Below are positions 12,115 to 21,298 of a stretch of DNA of 64,000 nucleotides, piece after piece. The DNA is taken from the NCBI GenBank assembly GCA_958299035.1, contig CATQJL010000112.1, forward strand, positions 87,872,636 to 87,936,635, read 5' to 3'. How positions within the stretch are numbered: the stretch's first letter is position 1; every line of letters begins with the position of its first letter. The notes under the pieces are model-generated. The model saw only the letters and a list, made by a program, of their open reading frames with translations. It had not been told where the DNA came from and made no database searches. Source of the DNA: Cylicocyclus nassatus (lineage: Eukaryota; Nematoda; Chromadorea; Rhabditida; Strongylidae). A program made the translations under genes and the position numbers.

Positions 12115-12800
12115 TGAGCAGTGCGTCACCTCTGCTTCGCAGAGGTTCGCACTGGCTCAACTATCCATGCCTTCTTCGTGGTCGCATAATAATGACTCTG
12201 GAACTCACCGCGCGATACTGAACATCACGCATGAACTGTAAACAACCATTCATTTCAAGAGCTTTTCCATGTGAGATCGGTAATTTTGGGAGAAAAAATT
12301 TCCCCGCAGAAAAACAAATGCGATTTTGAATGGGTTACTGAATTTATTTTGGCTTTATAGTCGCCATAAGGATAAAGACCACCCTGGGCTACATATCTAT
12401 TCAAAAATCCTCCCAATTTTCATAGTAAAAACTTGGCAAAGCTCAGTTACATCTTTTTGGCGCCAATTTCGTGTAAGAATAGACTTTTTGCTTACTTTTT
12501 GAGCTGAAGTCAATGTTTTTGGATTCATTTGCTAAACAAATTCAAGACTTTGTAAAAAGTCCAATTACCGACCCATTTTGGCAGGCCAAAAGTCGCGTGG
12601 ATCTTTTTGACGCACAGTTTTCAATGGTTCCACTTACTGGATCGGCTTGTAGTTTTGCACAGTTTACCTACACGCTGACTGGGTGCTATGACCAAAATTC
12701 TAGATCAAGACGCTGGCTGCAACTCACTCTATGAATTTCGTGACAGACAGATATACACACACACAGAAGACAAACAGACAGACGGCCTTAGCGCGTTATT
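12115..12800 (+). repeat. Interspersed repeat, copy A (stem-loop end and CACACA/CAGACAGA end)
   Basis: Begins with GCAGTGCGTCACC and a small perfect stem-loop (CTCTGCTTCGCAGAG). It ends with an ACACACACACAGA...CAGACAGAC run followed by CCTTAGC and CGTTATTAT. An inverted copy interrupts the BEL element at 16650-17345. No coding frame. The class is unknown. Confidence 0.7.
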
Positions 12801-12883
12801 ATAGTAGAATAAGTAACTCTCAAACATTTCGCGACCCATTCTCGGAAGGGGGGGGGCGCCTCCCCCCCCTCGGTACGCCACTG

Positions 12884-13060
12884 CTTTGGACCTATCTGAT
12901 ACTTTGAAAACAATGGATGTACGGGTACAAATCTATGCAGACGATACAAAGATATATGCATCTTATGATGAAGACAACTTGACACAGTTTATGATGCATT
13001 GCAGTCATCGATTGATAAAATGTGTAGGGGCTTCTCAAAATGGACTCTCTCTCAACTATA
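12884..13060 (+). pseudogene. CR1-like ORF2, RT catalytic YADD segment
   Basis: Reads on from the SPLLF segment: LDLSDTLKTMDVRVQIYADD, then TKIYA. The YADD box is the RT catalytic motif C and its two aspartates are intact here, although the element is broken elsewhere. It is cut at TATA (13057-13060) by the next insertion. Confidence 0.8.
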
Positions 13061-14258
13061 CTTGGGTAATTCGAAAATTTTTCATCGGATGAATGAATAT
13101 CGAATAAATTCGAAAAGGAAAAATTTCGAATGAACGAATATCGAATAAATTCGAGGTTCAAAAATTCCCGAATGAATGAATTCCGAATAAATTCGGAAAA
13201 TCAAATGTACCAACTCCCAGCCCCGCAGCTCAAACTTCTCCAAAAATCGAATTCGAATATTCCACGAAGCGAGCACGAATCCCCCTTTAGTCCCGGGCAC
13301 ACTGCAGGCATTTCAGTGGCGACGTGGTTTGACAATAGTCAAATTGTCCAAAGCTTATTCTAGAAGTCGAATGCAGGGCATCTATCTTTTTAGTAAGTTG
13401 TACACGCGAAACATTTGTGGTAAGCTGGCGTTACATTTGAAGACATCTCGTAACTGGCAAATCGCGTACGGCGATCTAAACCGTCTAATCCTCCACTACA
13501 ACTGCGATGTCCTTTACTCAACATACACCAATTCACAAAAAATCTCTAAGGTAGCGAATAGAGGCAGTTGTGCAATATAACTTATGCGAGCAAGAGTGCT
13601 CACTAGTGTGGGCTTTGCGTACCACAAGCATGAGCAATGCAAAGAAACAAAAACAGGCATTTCAAAACACTTTCAATATATGACCTCGGAACATGAGCTT
13701 GAATTTGATAGTTCTTTACTGATTGGGTGTCAATAGCAGTGCGAACAACCTCATTGATCGAAAAAGCATCAATCAAAATCCACATATGATTTTTTTACTA
13801 TCGCAAGCAGTCGGAAGAATGCGACTCTCCATACAGTTCAAACATAACGGCTGCAAAAGACGCATTACCGAGTTCTGCGGAAAAAAATGCGGACGGAGTG
13901 AGCTTGATACTCAGTTGGCTCTGCAACAAATTCGAATAATCCGAATACAGAGTTCATTCGAATATGAATTCGAATAAAACATTCGAATAAAATCTATTCG
14001 AAACCCCGTTTTTTGATTATTCGAGTTTTCGAATAATATTCGAATCCTCGTTTTTTGATTACTCGAGTTCTAATTTTATTCGAAACCCTGTTTTTTGATT
14101 ATTCGAGTTTCGAATTTTATTCGAGACCCGGTTTTCTCAATTATTCGAGTTTCGAATATTATTCGAAAATGGAAAAACTCCGAATATCGAATTTCGAATA
14201 CGAATATATTCGAATGTTTTATTCGAATAGTCGAATTTCTATTCGATTCGGACCCAAG
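13061..14258. mobile_element. AT-rich TTCGAATA element inserted in CR1 ORF2
   Basis: Starts CTTGGGTAATTCG and ends CGGACCCAAG, an imperfect inverted pair. The flanking TATA (13057-13060 and 14259-14262) is probably duplicated target. Removing it restores the host frame (LSLNYTLNPRKCSF). Both sides consist of degenerate TTCGAATA repeats, while the middle (13300-13920) is unrelated sequence. A related TTCGAATA-rich block lies at 50810-51115. Confidence 0.65.
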
Positions 14259-14262
14259 TATA

Positions 14263-14719
14263 CTCTCAACCCAAGAAAGTGTTCCTTCCTATGTCTTGGT
14301 GAGCTTTCCTCAACTTCGTATAAAATTGATGGGATTGTCGGGATGACTGCTTGTCATGATGTGAAAGATCTGGGAGTTATCATCGATTGTAATTTAGAAT
14401 TCTCTAAGCATTTGATTCAATTGGCAACAAGGCATATGCCACTTTATTTACAATCTTTCGTAATATACAAACTCGTAATCCGATGATACTGTCCCGGTTA
14501 TACAAAGCTTATGTTATTCCACATTTTAGTACTCTTCACAGTTTGGACTCCTTCCCAAAAAAAGATATAATGAAGATTGAAAGAGCTCAGCACACTTTTA
14601 TCCGTCTGGTTTTCCATCGTGCGAGTGGTGGTACACTAGTTGATATTCCAGACTGTCACCTACGCTCTAATGAATTGTGCTTGACTTCTCTCAGAATTAG
14701 ACGCATGATATCTGACCTG
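14263..14719 (+). pseudogene. CR1-like ORF2, thumb/C-terminal segment
   Basis: Reads LNPRKCSFLCLG, then VKDLGVIIDCNLEFSKH, then RLYKAYVIPHFSTLHS with one frame change near 14480. This is the usual region after the RT of CR1/Jockey-type elements (the 'LGV' block and the Arg-rich tail). The palindromic MITE at 14720 interrupts it. Confidence 0.75.
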
Positions 14720-14902
14720 TGGCCGTATTCATCATTGATAGATACCTTGAGGTAAATTCTACCTCCAGGTTGTTTTATCACTCATTATCAGCAAGTACCC
14801 GTATTCACAAAGTACCTTGAGGTAAATTCTCAATCTAATTTTGCTGATAATGAGTTATAAAACTACCTGGAGACCTCAAGGTATCAATGATGAATACGGC
14901 CA
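14720..14902. mobile_element. Palindromic MITE, copy 2
   Basis: Same palindrome as 3969-4156, with the same TGGCCGTA ends and the same CTG duplication (14717-14719 and 14903-14905). It is inserted in the same CR1-like element. A small deletion in the right arm makes it 183 bp. Its removal rejoins RRMISDLVFFRILRM in the host frame. Confidence 0.85.
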
Positions 14903-15236
14903 CTGGTCTTTTTTCGTATTCTTCGCATGGAAATAAAATTGAAAGCAAGTAATTTTTGGATCTTCAAACCTGTTGGTACTAGGACAGGTGGCTTTAATCT
15001 TCATTATAAACCTATCAAGCTACATCAGTCTGGGATATTCAACTATCTGTTCTTCCTCTGCGCAAGATGGCTTTAGCGCTTACCCGTTGATATTGTGTCA
15101 GCGCGTGGCGGTGAAGCCTTCAAGAAAAAATTGAAAAAAGTTGATTCGTTCAAAGTTTTGAGCAGTGACACTTCTTTTTGATTGCGTTGCGTTTCTAGTA
15201 TGTTGTGTTTAGGTTTTCCAGGTAGGTCTTTAGGGT
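14903..15236 (+). pseudogene. CR1-like ORF2 C-terminus and start of 3' UTR
   Basis: Continues LVFFRILRMEIKLKASNFW and ends with a Lys-rich helix EAFKKKLKKVDSFK, the usual C-terminal tail of CR1-like ORF2 proteins. One in-frame stop (near 15074) is visible. The 3' UTR is interrupted at 15237 by the BEL/Pao insertion and seems to resume at 24944. Confidence 0.7.
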
Positions 15237-15241
15237 TTATG

Positions 15242-15973
15242 TGTCGCCAGCGACATGAAATTTTGCAGTTACAAGGGAAACAAGCTAGCGTGGAACAAAC
15301 TCTACCTCCCGCGAGACGCCAGGAACAACATCAAACGGGCGGCAGTGTCGCCAAACGACATCAAGTAAACAAGTAATGCGAGGTTTGCAAGATACCGTAC
15401 TATTATACTTGCAAACTTTACTTCAGGATATAAAAAACAGCGCGACTGAGTGACTCAGGGCGGCAGCTGCGCCAGATGGCAACGACGATCCCGACCATGA
15501 GGAGCTTCATTTGGTTTTCATTCGGATGCGTTCCGCGCACTTGCTTAATTACAAGTTTGATCTTCTTGATTATGAAAACTACCCCCTAAACAAATGTCGT
15601 AGTTACATGATTCTCAGTCGCTCTGTTTGCATTTAGTTCTCTACTGGTTTTGCAAAAAAATTCTAAAACAAGCTAAAACTCAATTATTTTGGAGAAAACC
15701 ACAAATATCATTAGTTCACCTTTTATCCATACTTTTGTGTAGTCATTATTCCTCTATGTCATTACTGTTTTGGCATCTCACAATCTATCGTTATGTAGTT
15801 TTAGATACATGATGCGTTATTTGTTTATTGTTTATTTACCTTTACTAAACGGTTTAATTACCCAACTTTGAGTTGAGGTACGCGACACCACGAGTCAGCC
15901 CGCGTGGCATCTATTATTATCGGGGTATTAGAAGATTATCGTTCTGAATATATACTTCATAACCTCAACTACA
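15242..15973 (+). repeat. BEL/Pao 5' LTR
   Basis: 732 bp, TG...CA. Its sequence recurs in 20533-20711, 21242-21298, inverted in 21517-21786, and in 24714-24938, which together make the 3' LTR. Small differences between the copies show that some time has passed since insertion. Confidence 0.88.
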
Positions 15974-16649
15974 ATTGGTGCATCGGCCGACTTGGGTATT
16001 TCCTATTGCTGCATCAATACTAATTATCTCAATTGGTGCATCGGACAAGTGCGGACCAGGACGAGAGACAAGAGGTCGGCTACACAAGTTTTAGTAACAA
16101 TTTCTTGCAACAAGTTAAAGGGCGTTCATTCTTCGCAATCGCAACCTTCAACTAGCATTCCGCCAGACAAGTCCAAATTCAACATTTATATTGCATTTTG
16201 ACACGTTGGCATGCTCTACTGGGCAAAACAAGTCAATTTTTATTCAGTGCTGTATCACAAGTCGAATCTACGATTGATCAGCATTTTGGAATATCAGCTT
16301 GCACTGCTAATTTCCGATCCATCGCACAAACAAGTCAACGTCTACGCGCACTACTCACATAGCACGTCGCATCTTTGTTTCCAGCAGTCATCACGTCAGC
16401 GCAATTATCGACTTACAAGCGCTTCCTATCAAAGTACGCGATGAACCTCGAAACTGTCCTTACGCGCTTCAAAAATGAGGGAGAAAGACAATCAAGTTTC
16501 CTGATGAAGAGGCAACACCACTCAGCATAAATGAAAATCAGCGACTGTTAGAAGAAGGAATAGGGGCAACTGAGACCTGCAACACAAAAATACAAGAAAC
16601 TTTCCAAAACTACGCGATAGCGTTAGACAAGTATCATTACTCATAATAA
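15974..16649 (+). pseudogene. BEL/Pao leader and start of gag (broken)
   Basis: Begins with the tRNA-Gly primer-binding site; a second, imperfect copy of the TTGGTGCATCGG motif lies near 16032. A weak gag-like frame follows in the second half (16500-16645). Stops are frequent. The interspersed repeat at 16650 interrupts it. Confidence 0.5.
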
Positions 16650-17345
16650 CGGGCTAAGGATGTTTACGTGTTTTTGTGTGTGTGTAAGTCTGTCTGTCTG
16701 TCACGAAATTCGTAGAACGTGTTCCAGCCAACCTCCTGAGCCCAAATTTTGCACAACGCATGCTACCAACATGAGAGTCCACTAAACAAAAGCACGAGCG
16801 AATTCGTTGTGTGGAACCCTAAAAAAATGCGCGTCAATCGGAACTTAGCTTTTGACCACTAAAATTAAGCCTGTATCACAACTTTTTGCAAATTCACGGA
16901 TATGTTTGACAACTTTATGTGCAAGCCATGGACTCTAGCCTAAAAAATTAAACTAAAGTTCATTACCTTGCGAAAAAGGCGCCAAAAAGGATTGGTTGCG
17001 TAAATGTTCAATTTGTCAAGATCTTACCCGATTATTTGAAAAGAATTTTGCATAGAGATGTAGCCCAGGGTAATTACTGTATCTTATGGCGACTACCAAA
17101 CCATAAGAAGTCCAAAAACCGGTTCAAATTTGCATTTATTCTTCTCGGAAAACTTTCATCCACGCGAAAATACCGATTTCACACAAAAAAGCTCTCGGAA
17201 TAAGTAGCTGTTTACAAATCATTCGTGATAGCCTGCATAGCACGGTGACTTTCATTGTCATTATTATGGGGGGAATGAGTAAGGCATACAGAAATTAAAG
17301 CCAGTGCAAGCCTCTGCGAAGCAGAGGTGACGCACTGGTGCATCA
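16650..17345 (-). repeat. Interspersed repeat, copy B, inside the BEL gag
   Basis: Inverted relative to copy A at 12115-12800. It starts with CGGGCTAAGGATG and GTGTGTGTGTAAGTCTGTCTG and ends with the stem-loop motif CTCTGCGAAGCAGAG and GTGACGCACTG. It contains no coding sequence and separates two gag pieces. Confidence 0.7.
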
Positions 17346-17519
17346 TTAAGCGAAAAAGAATTGGATGATTTCGAGCTGTACTCGAACAAGATAAAAGCGG
17401 TACGTTCTTCTTCTCTGGATTATATTGTACTTTTGAGAGTAAATTGAACGCATTTACGTCATACCAGGGAGCACGATCGACGCGCATAACTAGCAACAAT
17501 AACGCCGAATCAGAGGGCG

Positions 17520-18175
17520 CTAAGGGTCAAGAAAATTGAACTACCAACACTTCCAATACCAACATTTCATAAAGATATATGGGAGTGGGATAATTTTTGG
17601 ACCCTATTCGACACAAACGTAAATTCGCAACCTCTACCTGACCTCTATAAGCTCAACTATTCGATCAAAGCCCTAAGAGGAGAACCCCTTCAAGCAGTAA
17701 AGAAATTTAGGGTGTCACAAGACAATTATGAAAAAGCGGTAATTTTCCTGAAAACGAAACGGGGTCCAAGGACAAATAATGAATCGACTATATGAGAGGG
17801 ATTACACTTGACACCATCCATTAGAGACCAGCGGAAACTTCTAATGCAGATTCAAACGATAGTGGCACAATTACAAGAAAAAAAATGAACATATCGACAA
17901 CCAGTGCATGATCAAACAAGTCCTACTAAAGTTTCCGAACAATTTGCAAAGGAAGGTGTTAAACGCAAATATACACAGACAGAAAACACCTTTGGAATAG
18001 AAACACTCCTCACGCTTCTCGAAGAATTCATCACTACGGAAGAAAAGGTGTCACTTTTTACAAGAGAAGTGACCAAACAACATCCTGTTCCCCGGCATTT
18101 CCCAAGAGAAGGAAGAATCAACCCGATGGACCAACAACTGCACGTACCGTGGAGAAGATCATAAAGCCATAGCAT
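17520..18175 (+). pseudogene. BEL/Pao gag (DUF1759-like) fragment
   Basis: From about 17530 the frames give LPTLPIPTFHKDIWEWDNFW, then LFDTNVNSQPLPDLYKLNYS, then ALRGEPLQAVKKF. This is the hallmark of the Pao-type gag domain that packs RNA. Stops and frame changes occur from 17790 on. It is followed directly by the zinc-knuckle region. Confidence 0.8.
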
Positions 18176-18179
18176 GCAC

Positions 18180-18670
18180 CAAATTCACAACACCCCAATC
18201 CCGCGCACAATATCCACGAAAGGACAAACTTTGCCTTATTTGTGCATCTCCAAAACACATAACCACGGATTGTAAGAAATGGATGTGTTTTGTGTGTCAA
18301 GGACCCCACCACACTTTATGCTGCTTCAAGAAGGGACAAGCGAACGAAGACACTCCCAACACGTATCGAAGATCAAAAGAAGAAACACCCAAAGAACAGA
18401 AGGGCCCTTACCTACAACCCAAAGAACAGAAGAGCCCCCCCCCCCCACAATCCAAAGAACACAAAAGCCCCCACCCACCACAACCCAAATCCACAACAGT
18501 CACTTCAGCAAAAGTCCGCCAGGCAAGCGAAGAAGCGGGAAAGAAAAAGGAATCGACCGCCGCATGCGAGCTGCATTTGTTCAAGCAAGCACCTAAAACC
18601 AATTTAACGTATCCTCCAACGGGACAATTACTGGTGATGGATCCAAACACCAAAAATTTGCGCAAAACCC
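18180..18670 (+). pseudogene. BEL/Pao zinc knuckles and linker
   Basis: About 18200-18330 encodes CLICASPKHITTDCKKWMCF followed by VCQGPHHTLCC, two CCHC-type knuckles that bind RNA. After this comes a Lys/Pro-rich low-complexity linker (18360-18500) in which a 30-bp unit encoding KEQK and PPP is repeated. Confidence 0.75.
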
Positions 18671-18916
18671 CTCTTGTTGGACACAGGAGCAGTACTACCC
18701 TTCATCGATACGAGTCTAGCAGAAGAACTGCACCTGCCAACGATAAAAACAACTAAACTTCGCTTGAGTACCTTTGGATCGGATAAAGTAAACGAAAGCC
18801 TGAGTCGTAAAGTGGAACTGGACGCATGGGATGCGGGTGGAAACGCCTACCAGCTACAATTACTCATGTACAATACCCTCACAAAGCCGTTGAAGACAGC
18901 ACCGCTTCTAGACTAG
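18655..18916 (+). pseudogene. BEL/Pao aspartic protease fragment
   Basis: Contains the catalytic DTG triad in LLDTGAVLPFIDTSLAEELH at about 18674-18735, then a LRLSTFGSDK segment, as in the DUF1758 peptidase of Pao elements. The usual downstream reverse transcriptase does not follow. From 18938 the sequence gives only a short continuation (GLHLLPTRLGHLLTG). Confidence 0.75.
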
Positions 18917-18937
18917 GACATACGTTTCATGTAATCC

Positions 18938-19618
18938 TTGAACGTGAATTTGGCAACTACTCAAGACAGCAAACCACAAATCCTACTAGAAACTGACCAG
19001 CTATGGCAGCTTATTAGAGAAGACGCACCTCATGTCAAGCTACCATCAGGACTTCATCTTCTACCAACAAGATTGGGACACCTGCTCACCGGACAAATGC
19101 ACCAAGAAGGTCAAGTCACGCAGCTCAAAGAGGATGATAAGGAACTAGAAATTTGGGACAAATACTGGTCGCTAGAATCACAAGTCAATGGAGTGGTGGA
19201 AGAAATAAGTGTGAAGAAGGACTTCAAGCAAGCGAAAACCAGCAACGCATCTGACAATAAGAAGCGGCCCATAATAAAAGCAAGATCAAGCGTGCCAAAA
19301 CAAACGGAAATGAAATCAACAAAACTCACAACAGCGCATAAAGACAAGCCTTTCAAAACAAGTACTAATTTCAAAAAGATGGCGCAATCGACGGACGATT
19401 TTGATGATCTGATCTCCATCGCCAAGAACAGAATATCAAAATCCCTTCTGCTGGAATACCTGGTAACAGCGAAGGAAGAACTCAATAATCAAACTAAAAT
19501 ATGCAATACGCTTGGAGAAGATTGGGATCACACACTAAGCAACAGTGGTCAAACATATGAGAAGATCTGCGAGACAAGATCACTACTCTATCGAATCTAC
19601 TCCGCGCCGCGACCCTAG
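18938..19618 (+). pseudogene. Second gag-like open frame of the BEL/Pao element
   Basis: A 226-codon open frame starts with the end of the protease region (QILLETDQLWQLIRE...) and passes near 19230 into a Lys/Thr-rich segment. The helical part about 19380-19560 looks like a gag N-terminus. A fresh gag-like start after a protease suggests either a deletion that fused two copies or a nested related element. The RT is missing at the junction. Confidence 0.5.
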
Positions 19619-19619
19619 C

Positions 19620-20410
19620 GAGAGAGAGCTACACCAAGCTCTGCACTCGCTATATTATTCTCGCCAAATGGCTAAGATCTTCCTCACCAGCACCGAACGA
19701 ATCGGAATAAGAGTGGATCAACGACGAGTTGCTGCAAAACATGAAAATTATGAACAAGCAAACGTCCACAGTCGTCAACGAGCTGGAGGAAAAGTCAGAT
19801 ATGGTCGAGAACCTCTACAAAGAAGCATCAGAATTCGACAATAACGGCAGGAAAAGAAAGACGCATCTAAACAAATCAAAAACGAAGCCAGAAGGGTCGA
19901 ACAGATGGACCTGAAGGTGCCCAGGCTGGTTGATGACGAAGAACAAATTGCAGTAGAACCATTAGTCCTACAAGAGCAGAGCGTGACAATGGATGACGAA
20001 CTGCAAGACAAGCTAACGCAACGTCGCCAACTAAGAGAGGACATTGAAAAAATTGAGAAGGCACTGGATGCGTTGCCTCTACGACAATTTGGGGACGTGA
20101 AAGGAGGAACCCACGTACAAGTTACTTGTGCTTTCTGTCATGAGAAAAACAAGCATTGCTGGGACTCCTGTCCCCATATAATCGACGGAGACGACAGATA
20201 TCGGATAGCACAACGAACAGGTTTATGCATTCGATGTCTTCACCACTGCGCACCCGGAAAATGCCACTCCTCCAGGAGATCTGTTTCTACTGCAAAAAAG
20301 TTCGTGGCATAGTTGCCGAGGAATTCCGATCTCGCGATAGTGGTGGACATCACAAGACCCTGTGCAGCGTACCAAATTTGGAAGACATGCTTTGACAAAT
20401 AGAACTGGAT
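19620..20410 (+). pseudogene. Gag C-terminus with Cys/His knuckles, second copy
   Basis: Coiled-coil-like sequence about 19730-20090 leads to CAFCHEKNKHCWDSCPHI, then LCIRCLHHCAPGKCH, then CFYCKKV (about 20125-20300), which are knuckles of the BEL/Pao kind. These differ from the knuckles at 18200, so two gag copies of different lineages seem to be present between one pair of LTRs. Confidence 0.65.
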
Positions 20411-20711
20411 GCAAGGAACGAGTACAAGGAACTCGGACAAGATATCCAGCAACTACAGAAGAGAAAGGATCCTCGCAAACAAGCTCAACACCAAGCAAAG
20501 GGTCGCGACGGACAGCACTAAGCCGGCGGCAGTGTCGCCAGCGACAAGAAATTTTGCAGTTACAAGAGAAACAAGCTGGCGTAGAACAAGCTCTACCTCC
20601 CGCGAGAAGCCAGGAACAACATTAAACGGGCGGCAGTGTCGCCAAACGACATCAAGTAAACAAGTAATGCGAGGTTTGCAAGATACCGTACTATTATACT
20701 TGCAAACTTTA

Positions 20712-21241
20712 GGGTTGTTTCATACTGCCGCACTGACTGCAGCAGTCTGCACCGACTCCGCAGACTGCAGCTGACTGCACTGACTGCAGCAGACTGCAGC
20801 AGACTGCAGCTGACCGCACTGACCGCAACGACCGCAGCGGCTGAAGCCTGCAGGCGGAGAGGATAAATACTTGTGCTTTAAACAACAGCAACAATATATA
20901 CGTAAAGGCAAAAGACAACAAGGTTTACAATGTTACAAAACAGGTATATGCAATGATAGGAAGAATTAGAACAAATACGAACATACCAAAGAAAACTATC
21001 GCCAAAATTTGATTGAGAAGAATTCTGATAGAACTTATGATCTTCTTATGCGCGAATCACGCTGTTTTGATAATCGCGGTTGTTTTTTCTTTTAAGAAAA
21101 GAGGCTGCGACCGGTGCGGTCAGTGTGGTCATTGCGGTCAGCTGCAGTCAGCTGCAGTCTGCTGCAGTCTGCTGCAGTCAGTGCAGACAGCTGCAGTCTG
21201 CTGCAGTCTGCTGCAGTCAGTGCGGCAGTCTGAAACAACCC
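20712..21241. mobile_element. Harbinger-like MITE with GCAGTC subterminal repeats, in the BEL 3' LTR
   Basis: Ends are GGGTTGTTTCA and its complement, flanked by TTA (20709-20711 and 21242-21244). The intact 5' LTR shows the empty site (CTTTACTTCAGG). Both ends carry runs of CTGCAGT and CTGCAGTCAG variants in inverted orientation. No coding sequence (530 bp). Confidence 0.85.
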
Positions 21242-21298
21242 TTACTTCAGGATATTAAAAACAGCGCGACTGAGTGACTCAGGGCGGCAGCTGCGCCA

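Larger units (their letters stand above)
6961..12883. mobile_element. hAT-ended composite element, 5.9 kb
   Basis: The left end is CAGTGGCGTATCC (6961) and the right end is GGTACGCCACTG (12883). The 8-bp duplication CTTTGGAC flanks it at 6953-6960 and 12884-12891. CAGTGGCG ends with 8-bp duplications are typical of the hAT superfamily. The interior has no readable hAT transposase (no BED finger or dimerisation region). Instead it contains tandem arrays (7731-8030, 10833-11010, 11731-11880), a large palindrome (9400-10590) and a repeat also found at 16650-17345. Either it is one internally replaced non-autonomous element or other insertions have filled it. Confidence 0.75.
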
